From assembly GCF_003112775.1 (NCBI RefSeq), contig NZ_BFCH01000007.1, positions 118,413-182,412 of the forward strand: a DNA stretch of 64,000 bases, given 5' to 3'. Position numbers and translations under genes: made by a program. Source of the DNA: Mycobacterium montefiorense. Its GTDB lineage: Bacteria; Actinomycetota; Actinomycetes; Mycobacteriales; Mycobacteriaceae. The notes under the pieces are model-generated. The model was not told the DNA's origin and did not search any database. It saw only the letters and a program-made list of their open reading frames with translations. Below, piece after piece: positions 22,252 through 29,796 of the stretch. Positions within the stretch are counted from its first letter, which is position 1, and every line of letters starts with the position of its first letter.

Positions 22252-22869
22252 TCAATCCAATCCGGCGTCGCGCAATGTGCGCGTGAGGCCGTCTTCGAGC
22301 GCGCTCAGCGCGATGTCGGTGAGCCGGCTCAGTTCGTCGATGTCCTCGCCGCCCTTGCTCATCCACGCTTCCAGCGAGACGAACACCGCGGTCGCCAGGC
22401 TGTGCGCGGCAATGTCGGCGATCATGGCTCCGTCGGCAGTGGGCTTGGACCGTTCGTGGATGAAGCGGCTGATCTCGGCAGCGACCTGATCGGTCATCCG
22501 TCGAATGTGCGTGTTGATGATGTCCTGGTCCAGGTCGCGCGACCGGATGGTGGCGGCTTCGCGAACCATCGCGAAATCAAAAGGGAAGGCGTCTACGGCT
22601 TTTCGCACCGACGCGGTGATGGGTTCGCCGTGCGGTCGCAGTGCCAGCGCGCGAGCGAACCATTCGAAGCCGATGTCGTAGTCGGCGAAGATCACCGCGT
22701 GCTTGGACGGGAAGTGCCGATAGAAGGTCCGCTCGGTGACCCCGACATCGGTCACGATGTCGGACACGCTGGTTTGGTGCACGCCGTCGGCGACGAAGCG
22801 TTTCATTGCCGCCTGCAACAGGGCCTGCCGAGTGCGCTGACTACGAGATTCCACGCCATTAGCAGACAC
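22252..22869 (-). CDS. TetR-family regulator
   Basis: 205 residues from GTG 22869. The N-terminal helix-turn-helix is RQALLQAAMKRFVADGVHQTSVSDIVTDVGVTERTFYRHFPSKHAVIFADYD; the rest is an all-helical ligand domain. It is divergent from the interrupted FAD oxidoreductase at 22948, with a strong palindrome between the two starts. It therefore most likely controls that gene and itself. It is not part of the remembered Rv3048c-Rv3049c interval, so this pair looks like an insertion into the conserved block. Confidence 0.88.
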   Translation of the reverse strand: MSANGVESRSQRTRQALLQAAMKRFVADGVHQTSVSDIVTDVGVTERTFYRHFPSKHAVIFADYDIGFEWFARALALRPHGEPITASVRKAVDAFPFDFAMVREAATIRSRDLDQDIINTHIRRMTDQVAAEISRFIHERSKPTADGAMIADIAAHSLATAVFVSLEAWMSKGGEDIDELSRLTDIALSALEDGLTRTLRDAGLD

Positions 22870-22871
22870 CA

Positions 22872-22909
22872 AATGTCACCATTGACGCAAATATGTCAGA
22901 TGTGACATT
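22872..22909. promoter_or_regulatory. TetR operator candidate between divergent genes
   Basis: ATGTCA-GATG-TGACAT (22893-22908) is a perfect inverted repeat. An outer pair, AATGTCAC (22872-22879) and GTGACATT (22902-22909), shares the same half-site, so three copies of the TGTCA/TGACA half-site occur within 38 bp. It covers the space between the TetR start (22869) and the oxidoreductase ribosome binding site. Confidence 0.65.
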
Positions 22910-22947
22910 GTGCCTTCTGTCGAGGGATTATCACCGGAGGAGTCAGC

Positions 22948-24528
22948 ATGGCGGACTATGACGCGATCGTCATCGGAGCAGGTCACAACGGTCTGGTAGC
23001 GGCGAATGTGCTGGCCAAGGGCGGCGCGAAAGTGCTTGTGCTCGAGCGCGCGCACTTCCTCGGCGGCATGGCCGCGACCCGCGAACTCTTCGACGGCTAC
23101 AAGCACAGCGTCGGCGCCTGGGCCGTGTTGATCTGGCGCCAGGAGATGACCGAACGCCTGGAGCTCACCAAGTGGGGCTTCGAGTTGATGGATCAGTGGA
23201 CCTCGACGTGCACGTTCGGCGACGCCGCCGATACCCCGTTCGTGATGTACAACGACCTGGAGCGGATGGGTCGTCATCTGTTCGAGGATCACGGAGCCGA
23301 CGTGGCGGCTAGCCTGGGCGGCCTATTCGCCCACATCGGCCGGTTCGCACCGTATTTCGTCGACTCGGCGTTCGGGCCGCCGCTGGACATCATCGAGGTG
23401 ATCGCGTCACAGCCCACGCCCGAGGCTCGCCATGACTTCGCCCAAATGTGGTACGGCAGCACGATGGACACCGTTCGCCGTTTCCTGGCGCCGGATCAGG
23501 GCCGCTGCATCCAGGGCTCGCTGGCCGCGATGTCCATCGACGCGTTCGACGGCGGTCCGTGGACGCCGGGCTCGAACGCCTTGACGCTGTATCACTACCT
23601 GATCGGCGGCGGCAACGTGGAATACATCATGCCGCGCGGGGGCATCGGCTCGCTGAGCACCGCGCTGTGCCGGCGCGCGGAATCGCTGGGTGCCGAAGTA
23701 CAGATGAAGCAGCACGTCAAGGAAATCCTGGTCGAGGGCGGACGTGCCACCGGTGTCCAGTTGCGGGACGGCACAACAATTTCCGCCGACGTCGTGGTCT
23801 CGTCGCTTGACCCGTTCACCACTTTCGTGAATCTGGCCGGCGCGCAGAACTTTCCACCCGACTACATCCGCAAGATCAAGGAGATCAACTTCAACCTGGG
23901 ATACATCCAGGCGCATCTCACCATCGACCAAGCGCCGCAATGGATCGAGCGCCTACAGCCCTACATGCAGGACAACGGGCAGTGGTGTCCGACCGTCGCC
24001 TATGCGCCGTCAGCGGAATACATCAGCGATGCCTGGGAGCAATACCGCAAGGGCTAGCTGCCCGACGCACCGCCCACCTATCTCTACATCCCCAGCATGG
24101 TCGACTCGTCGCTGGCGCCCGAAGGCAAGCACAGCGCAACGATCTTCACGCCCTACTTCCCCACCGGTCTCGACGCCGACGAAAATCGCAGCTGGAAAGA
24201 GCAATACGCCGACACCTGCGTACAAATCTTCGACACGTACGCGCCCGGATTCGCCGACTCCGTCACCAACCGCGTCGTGTTCTCCAACCGCTACTTCGGC
24301 AGCACCTTCAGCGCGCACGCCGGTGACTACTCGCACGGCCTGCTGCAGCCCAATCAACTGTGGACCGGCCGCGTCGTCGAAGGGGCCGACAAGTTCGCCA
24401 CCCCGGTCGACGGCCTCTACCTGTGCGGCCAGTGCACCCACCCCGGCCCGGGAGTCACCGGCATCCCCGGATGGAACGGCGCCGAAGCCGCGCTCAAGCA
24501 TCTCGACGTGCGCGTAGCCCCGGCGTAG
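22948..24528 (+). pseudogene. Phytoene-dehydrogenase-like FAD oxidoreductase interrupted by an in-frame TAG
   Basis: The ATG at 22948 follows GGAGGAG. The frame encodes a complete FAD-dependent amine-oxidase/phytoene-desaturase-like protein: GxGxxG motif VIGAGHNGLVAANVLAKGGAKVLVLE, then IMPRGGIGSLSTALCRRAESLGAEV, and the C-terminal FAD block VDGLYLCGQCTHPGPGVTGIPGWNGAEAAL. A single TAG at 24055-24057 stops it after residue 369. The same frame continues without interruption to TAG/TAA at 24528 and keeps family similarity. One base change would restore a 526-residue protein. I treat it as a recent nonsense mutation or a sequencing error. Confidence 0.85.
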
Positions 24529-24544
24529 GCAAAGCGCCATCGTT

Positions 24545-24564
24545 CATGTACCATTTGGTACATG
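24545..24564. promoter_or_regulatory. Inverted repeat overlapping the SRPBCC start codon
   Basis: CATGTACC-ATTT-GGTACATG has perfect 8-bp arms. Its last three bases are the ATG start codon at 24562. No ribosome binding site fits between the repeat and the start, so the gene may be read from a leaderless transcript whose 5' end lies in the operator. The TetR gene immediately downstream is the obvious candidate binder. Confidence 0.65.
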
Positions 24565-25008
24565 TTTAGCGAAGACGGCATCGAGATCGACGCCGCACCG
24601 GAACTGGTATGGGATGTCTTCACCGACGTCGAGCACTGGCCCGACTGGACCGCCTCGGTGACCTCACTAGTCGGGCTCGATGGACCCGAACTCGCTGTAG
24701 GCAAACGGTTTGCGATCAAACAGCCCGGCATGCAGAAGCTGGTCTGGCAGGTCACCGAGCTCCATCCCGGCTCGTCCTGGACCTGGGTGCAACGCTCCCC
24801 CGGCGTACTCGTGACCGCGCGCCACGATGTCACCGCCGGGCCCGGCGGCCGCACCTTGGTACGCCAGCAACTTGACCAACGCGGTGTCCTGGGAGCTCTC
24901 GTCGGGCGGCTGATGGCCCAGAAGACCAAGCGCTTTCTCGAGCTGGAGGCCCAGGGCCTCAAGGCCCGCTCGGAGCAGCTGCGCCGGGCCAATGGTCCGC
25001 ACTCCTGA
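24562..25008 (+). CDS. SRPBCC-family protein
   Basis: 148 residues with the helix-grip fold of START/Bet v1-like proteins: EIDAAPELVWDVFTDVEHWPDWTASVTSLVGLDG at the N-terminus, a central WQVTELHPGSSWTWVQRSPGV strand pair and a long C-terminal helix (LMAQKTKRFLELEAQGLKARSEQL). Such proteins bind hydrophobic small molecules, sometimes as polyketide cyclases. It overlaps the TetR gene by 17 bp, so the two form an operon. The ligand is unknown. Confidence 0.85.
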   Translation: MFSEDGIEIDAAPELVWDVFTDVEHWPDWTASVTSLVGLDGPELAVGKRFAIKQPGMQKLVWQVTELHPGSSWTWVQRSPGVLVTARHDVTAGPGGRTLVRQQLDQRGVLGALVGRLMAQKTKRFLELEAQGLKARSEQLRRANGPHS

Positions 25009-25558
25009 CCTGCAGCGGCGCCGACAGCTTCTCGATGCGCTGATCGACGAGTTCGCCGACGGCGGCATCGGCGACCGCTCACTGCGCGAAGTGGCCGGCG
25101 CCGTCGGCACCAGCCATCGAATGTTGCTGCACCACTTCGGCTCTCGTGAGGATCTATTGCTGGCCGTCGTCGAGGAGGTCGAGCGCCGGCAGATGGGCCT
25201 ACTCGGTGAGCTGCCCACGAACCCAGCGATTGGTTTCGCAGCCATGTGGGCCGACCTGCGTCGGCCCGAGCTACGCCGGCTCGAAAGCCTGTTCTTCGAG
25301 TGTTACGCACGCGCCGCCCAGGGCGAAAAGCCCTTCGCCCGAATGACTCCGGACGCGGTCAACGGCTGGCTCAGCGCGGTCGAGGCGGCAGCGCCCGGCT
25401 CGACCGACCCCGCGATGACGAGGCTCGGGCTGGCCGTCACCCGCGGGCTGCTGCTGGACCTGGTCGCCACCAACGACGATGCCGGTGTGGACGCTGCCGC
25501 AGAGGCTTTCGTTTCTCTGCTGCGCGGCAAGGGCGGTGACACGTATCGACCTCGATGA
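24992..25558 (+). CDS. TetR-family regulator downstream of SRPBCC gene
   Basis: 188 residues from ATG 24992. The helix-turn-helix is RRQLLDALIDEFADGGIGDRSLREVAGAVGTSHRMLLHHFGSREDLLLAVVEE. The C-terminal ligand domain includes RRLESLFFECYARAAQ. It is co-transcribed with the SRPBCC gene and probably acts on the palindrome at 24545-24564. The convergent universal stress pseudogene ends 25 bp away. Confidence 0.88.
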   Translation: MVRTPDLQRRRQLLDALIDEFADGGIGDRSLREVAGAVGTSHRMLLHHFGSREDLLLAVVEEVERRQMGLLGELPTNPAIGFAAMWADLRRPELRRLESLFFECYARAAQGEKPFARMTPDAVNGWLSAVEAAAPGSTDPAMTRLGLAVTRGLLLDLVATNDDAGVDAAAEAFVSLLRGKGGDTYRPR

Positions 25559-25582
25559 GGCCGAACAATTCTTAACGATGCT

Positions 25583-26040
25583 TCAGCCGGCGGTGTGGAC
25601 GATCAGGACGTCCATCTTGGCCCTGCGGGAGACTTCGGAGGGGACCGATCCCAGCAGCCGTCCGGCGACGCTGGCGAGCCCGACGTTGCCGACGACCATC
25701 AGGTCGGCGTCGAGCTCCTCTGCGAGTTGCACCAGCGCGGTGATGGGGGCACCGACGATCGCCTTCTCCTCCACGTTCTTGGCCCCGGCTTGGTGCGCCC
25801 GCTCCCTGGCGTTGTGCAGGATCGCGTAGTAAGGGGCCTCGCCCACCGTCCGGTAATCCTGACCGTGGTCGCTCCCCGGCGGGATGGCGTAGCGTCCGCG
25901 TTCCTCGGGGACTGCGGATGTGCCGTCGCAACGACCAATTTCGCGCCGTGATCCGCCGCGATAGCGGCCGCGCGGTCTACCGCACGCAGCGACGAGTCCG
26001 AGCCATCGGTGCCGACCACGACGGTCTGATAGGCGCTCAT
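25583..26040 (-). pseudogene. Universal stress protein (Rv1636-like) with a frameshift
   Basis: From ATG 26040 the protein begins SAYQTVVVGTDGSDSSLRAVDRAAAIA, like the ATP/cAMP-binding Usp Rv1636. After GAKLVVATAH the frame is wrong. The family sequence resumes in another frame (TVGEAPYYAILHNARERAHQAGAKNVEE, then VVGNVGLASVAGRLLGSVPSEVSRRAKMDVLIVH) and ends at 25583. The span is 458 bases, one short of a multiple of three, consistent with a single-base loss near 25900-25930. The ATG overlaps the monooxygenase stop (ATGA), so it was the last gene of that operon. Confidence 0.8.
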
Positions 26041-27620
26041 AAGTCCCCTAGTGTAGAGCTCACAGCAGCCACCGCCGAACCCTTTCCGTGTGAATCGGTG
26101 CGAACCCCAAAGAATTGGTACTCGTCGGGTTTGATCGACCGGGTCCCCCGCCAGTACTGCCAGGTGTAGCCACCCCACAGCACGGTGTTCTTACCGTGCG
26201 CATCGAGATACCAGCTGCTGCATCCGCCGCGGCTCCACACCGAGTCCTTCAGCATCTCCTGAAGCTCGTCGTTGAATTTGTCCTGCGCAACGCGGCTCGG
26301 TGCCAGACCCTGGGCACCGTATTTGTCGCAGGTCTTGATCGCATCGGCGACGTAACGGATCTGGGACTCGATCATGAACACCACCGAGTTGTGCCCCAGC
26401 CCAGTGTTGGGGCCGAGCAGGAAGAACAGGTTGGGCATCTCGGCCACGGTGATGCCGCGGTGCGCACCGATGCCCTCCCGATTCCAGCGGTCGACCAGGT
26501 CCTCACCGTGGCGTCCCTTGATCTGGACATAGGTGTAGGAGTCGGTGACGTGGAAGCCGGTGCCGTAGACGATCACGTCGGCCTGGTGCTCGGTGCCGTC
26601 GGCGGTGACGATCCCGTCGGGCGTGATCCGGCCGATGCCGTCGGTGATCAGTTCGGTCTTCGGGTCCGCCACGGCCTGGTAGTAGGTGGAGGAGTTCAGG
26701 ATCCGCTTGCAGCCGATGCGGTAGTTCGGGATCAGCTTGCGGCGCAGCGCGCGGTCCTTCACGGCGCGGCGAATGTTGTATTTGCAGTACGCCTCAATGA
26801 ATTTCAGCAGGTTCGGCCGCTTGGTCATCCCGACGGCCAGCGCCTCCTGCCCCCAATAAATCACCAGCCGCACCAGTGCCCGCAGCCCGGGGACGTTCGC
26901 CATGGCCCGGCGCACCGCTATCGGGAGATCAGGATTCGACCTGGGGACCACCCACGGCGGAGTGCGTTGGTAGAGCTGCAGTTCGCCGACCTGTCCGACG
27001 ATTTCCGGCACGATCTGGATCGCACTGGCGCCGGTGCCGATCATCGCCACCCGCTTGCCGGTGAGGTCGACACTGTGATCCCACTGCGCGGAATGGAAAG
27101 CGGGACCACGGAATTCGTCGCGACCCTCGATCTCGGGGATCGACGGGATATGCAGCGCGCCCGCGCCCGAAATCAGGAATTGGGCGATGTATTCACGTCC
27201 GTCGGCGGTGAAAATATGCCAGCGGTTTTCTTCGTCGTCCCAATGTCCGCGGTCGACGAGTGAATTGAACTCGACGTAGCGGCGCAGCCCGTATTTCTCG
27301 GTGACTCCCTTGAGGTAGTCCCAGATCTCGGGCTGATACGAGAAGGGGTTCTTCCAGTCCGGCTTGGGCTCAAACGAGAACGAGTACAGGTGCGACGGGA
27401 TGTCGCAGGCGCACCCGGGGTAGCTGTTGTCGCGCCAGGTGCCGCCGACATCGTCGGCTTTCTCCAGAATGACGAAGTCCACACCCTGCTGTTGCAGCTT
27501 GATTGCCATACCCAGACCGGAGAATCCGGTCCCAATGATCAGCGCGCGGGTGTGCACCGGCGTCGGGGCCTCGGGCCCCGGAGCCGGGTTTGCTTCGGCT
27601 TGTGTCAATGCATCGGTCAC
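26037..27620 (-). CDS. FAD-containing Baeyer-Villiger-type monooxygenase (Rv3049c-like)
   Basis: 527 residues from GTG 27620. There are two dinucleotide motifs, IIGTGFSGLGMAIKL (FAD) and MIGTGASAIQIVPEI (NADPH). The class signature FRGPAFHSAQWDH fits FxGxxxHxxxW. The C-terminal half has GCKRILNSSTYYQAV and LLGPNTGLGHNSVVFMIE. Such enzymes insert oxygen into ketones or oxidise heteroatoms, as EthA does in thioamide activation. A TetR gene (27778-28521) lies upstream on the same strand and a broken Usp gene follows. The substrate is not predictable. Confidence 0.92.
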   Translation of the reverse strand: MTDALTQAEANPAPGPEAPTPVHTRALIIGTGFSGLGMAIKLQQQGVDFVILEKADDVGGTWRDNSYPGCACDIPSHLYSFSFEPKPDWKNPFSYQPEIWDYLKGVTEKYGLRRYVEFNSLVDRGHWDDEENRWHIFTADGREYIAQFLISGAGALHIPSIPEIEGRDEFRGPAFHSAQWDHSVDLTGKRVAMIGTGASAIQIVPEIVGQVGELQLYQRTPPWVVPRSNPDLPIAVRRAMANVPGLRALVRLVIYWGQEALAVGMTKRPNLLKFIEAYCKYNIRRAVKDRALRRKLIPNYRIGCKRILNSSTYYQAVADPKTELITDGIGRITPDGIVTADGTEHQADVIVYGTGFHVTDSYTYVQIKGRHGEDLVDRWNREGIGAHRGITVAEMPNLFFLLGPNTGLGHNSVVFMIESQIRYVADAIKTCDKYGAQGLAPSRVAQDKFNDELQEMLKDSVWSRGGCSSWYLDAHGKNTVLWGGYTWQYWRGTRSIKPDEYQFFGVRTDSHGKGSAVAAVSSTLGDL

Positions 27621-27710
27621 AGTGGATCGGTCTTTCTATCGGCCGGTCAGCTCGTACGTCGGCTGGCGCAGCTAATTAGAGACCCCCGCCTAGCTAACGT
27701 AAATACCCAG

Positions 27711-27729
27711 TACCCAAGGTATCGGATAC
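27711..27729. promoter_or_regulatory. Overlapping short palindromes before the monooxygenase
   Basis: TACC-CAA-GGTA (27711-27721) and GTAT-CGG-ATAC (27719-27729) overlap in the 157-bp gap between the TetR stop and the monooxygenase start. Short AT-containing palindromes here could form a TetR operator. The arms are only four bases, so support is weak. Confidence 0.3.
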
Positions 27730-27777
27730 GACGAGTGTTATCGATGCCCGAGGCGATGTCAACGCCGTCGCCGCAGC

Positions 27778-28521
27778 TCAGCTCGCGGCAGGATTGCTTC
27801 GCACGGCGCTGTGGATCGGCTGGTCGGGGTCCACCACGATGCCCAGCGCCTCGGCGGTGCCGACGATGACCCCCATCATGATCGTGGTCAGATGGGCGAC
27901 GAACTGTTCGCGCGGCATCCGGCGCGGGCTGTCGAGTTCGCCCAACCACCACTCGGTGGACGACGCGGCCGATCCGAAGGCCGCATGTGCGGCCAGCTCG
28001 AAGGCCGCGTGATCCAGCTTCATGTCCCTGAGCTCGTTGTCGAACATGTCGGCCATGGTCAACATGATCTGACGACCCTCGTCGAGCGTGCGCACCGTCG
28101 ATTCGGTGGTCGCTCCGGAACGCGCCGAGATGAAAACACGCAGCACGTTGGGGTGCTTGTCGACGAGAGTGACGTATTCGTCGACGCTGCGCCGGACGAT
28201 TTCGCGGGCCGAGTCGGTGGCCAAATTGATCGACGGGAAGATCGCCGCCCACAGCATGTCGCGCAGCTGCTCACCGATCGCCTGGAACAGATCGGACTTG
28301 TCGTGGAAGTGGCGGTAGATCTTCGGCTTGGCGGTGCCGGCCTCTTCGGCGATCTCACGCACGCTGAGCTCGGGCCCCAGCCGGTCGATAGCGCGAAACG
28401 CCGCCTCGACGATTTCGCTGCGCACTTTCTTGCGGTGTTCACGCCAACGTTCGCTGCGCGCGTCGACCTTGGCCCCCGGCTTCACGCTCGGGTGGGGTCG
28501 AGGAATTCTCACCACAATCAC
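27778..28521 (-). CDS. TetR-family regulator (Rv3050c-like)
   Basis: 247 residues from GTG 28521. The DNA-binding part is KVRSEIVEAAFRAIDRLGPELSVREIAEEAGTAKPKIYRHFHDKSDLFQAIGEQ, preceded by a basic tail; the C-terminal domain is helical. It is upstream of and co-directional with the monooxygenase, matching the remembered Rv3050c-Rv3049c pair. This is where an EthR-like control of a Baeyer-Villiger enzyme would be expected. Direct regulation is inferred from position. Confidence 0.88.
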   Translation of the reverse strand: MIVVRIPRPHPSVKPGAKVDARSERWREHRKKVRSEIVEAAFRAIDRLGPELSVREIAEEAGTAKPKIYRHFHDKSDLFQAIGEQLRDMLWAAIFPSINLATDSAREIVRRSVDEYVTLVDKHPNVLRVFISARSGATTESTVRTLDEGRQIMLTMADMFDNELRDMKLDHAAFELAAHAAFGSAASSTEWWLGELDSPRRMPREQFVAHLTTIMMGVIVGTAEALGIVVDPDQPIHSAVRSNPAAS

Positions 28522-28638
28522 GCACCTTACCCCGTTGTGCCCGCTGACCTGCGCAGACTGCTATGCATGTACGTATCTGTTTTTCGGCATGCCCTAACGA
28601 CCCGGCCCAGTTTCGCCAAATGTCGCTGCTCGGCGGCA

Positions 28639-29616
28639 TCAGCGCGGCGCGCGCAGTACCTCGCTGGGCAAGCGGCCGAACTCTCGCCGGTAGTCGGCAG
28701 AGAACCGGCCGAGATTACCGAACCCCCACTGGTAGGCGACGGCCGCCACCGTAACCCCGTCCTCGACGGACGCCTGCCGCAGGTCGGCGTGCGCCCGAGC
28801 GAGGCGGATGGACTTCAGATACGACATGGGTGTCGTATCCAGGTGCTTGCGAAAGGCGTCCTGCAGAGCTCGAGTGCTCAACCGTGCCGCGGCCGCGACG
28901 TCACTGATCCGGACATCCTCGGCCGCGGCGACCTCCAGATAGGCGACCGCACGACGAACGGCCGGCGGCCTGACGCCACCGCTCGAACCCGCATCGACCG
29001 CGTGCACAATCCCGGGATAGGCCTCGACGATGCTCGCGACCAATATCCGACGCATCTGGGCGGACAGTAGCGCCCTGGACGCCAGCAACCCGTTCGGTCC
29101 GGCATTCCGGAGCAGAAATTGCATCACCTTCGCGACGGTCGCTGTTCGCGGCTTGCTCGGGCGCCAGCTCAACGGAAATCGGACCGCGGCGGGCTCACTC
29201 GCGCCGGTGAACTCGGCAACAGCGTTCTCGAACTCGGTACGGCGAATTCGCGCGTGGAAAAGATTGCAGTTTTCTTCCCAGCGCAGCCGATAGGCCGTGT
29301 GCGCGTCCACCACCACGTGTTCACCGGGCAACACGAGCCGTTCCCCAGTCTCGGCACGGACCGCGAACTGGCCGCTAATCTGCTGCGACACCAGGACGAA
29401 GTCGTCGAACGTAGACGAATCCATCAACGTCGTACCCGACCCATACGACAGGGAGTAAACGCCTAACCCCCTGTTGCCTCCCTCGGCGTGCCGCGCACGG
29501 AACGCCGACAAGCTGCCTTTGACGGTGAGGCTGTGCGGACAGTAGACAGACGCGATTTGGGCTCGCGCGTCTTCCGGATCTGAGGTATCGATCCGGAGAC
29601 GCAGACCATCGAGCAT
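28639..29616 (-). CDS. AraC-family regulator
   Basis: 325 residues from ATG 29616. The N-terminal AraC-binding-domain-like region includes FDDFVLVSQQISGQFAVRAETGERLVLPGEHVVVD. Two helix-turn-helix motifs at the C-terminus are EDVRISDVAAAARLSTRALQDAFRKHLDTTPMSYLKSIRL and VTVAAVAYQWGFGNLGRFSADYRREFGRLPSEVL. It lies 180 bp downstream of the frameshifted mmpL on the same strand and may regulate that export module. The inducer is unknown. Confidence 0.9.
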   Translation of the reverse strand: MLDGLRLRIDTSDPEDARAQIASVYCPHSLTVKGSLSAFRARHAEGGNRGLGVYSLSYGSGTTLMDSSTFDDFVLVSQQISGQFAVRAETGERLVLPGEHVVVDAHTAYRLRWEENCNLFHARIRRTEFENAVAEFTGASEPAAVRFPLSWRPSKPRTATVAKVMQFLLRNAGPNGLLASRALLSAQMRRILVASIVEAYPGIVHAVDAGSSGGVRPPAVRRAVAYLEVAAAEDVRISDVAAAARLSTRALQDAFRKHLDTTPMSYLKSIRLARAHADLRQASVEDGVTVAAVAYQWGFGNLGRFSADYRREFGRLPSEVLRAPR

Positions 29617-29796
29617 GAGGCCCTCCCACTGATGGCGGGGACAACTTCAATCGAGTCTGCGCGGGTGCTGCGCAATTCACCTATGGGTATTAGGCCGTTC
29701 TGTCCACAAAATGCGACACGGTGCGCCGTTCGAGCTGGCTCGTGCTGCCGAGCAGAAGCATTCTCGCGGCCACCGGCATTGGCAACATCGTTGGCG

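Noticed and set aside
24055-24057. Recoding of TAG as an amino acid in the FAD oxidoreductase
   Set aside because: No pyrrolysine genes or stop-codon context are visible, and mycobacteria are not known to recode TAG; mutation or error is simpler.
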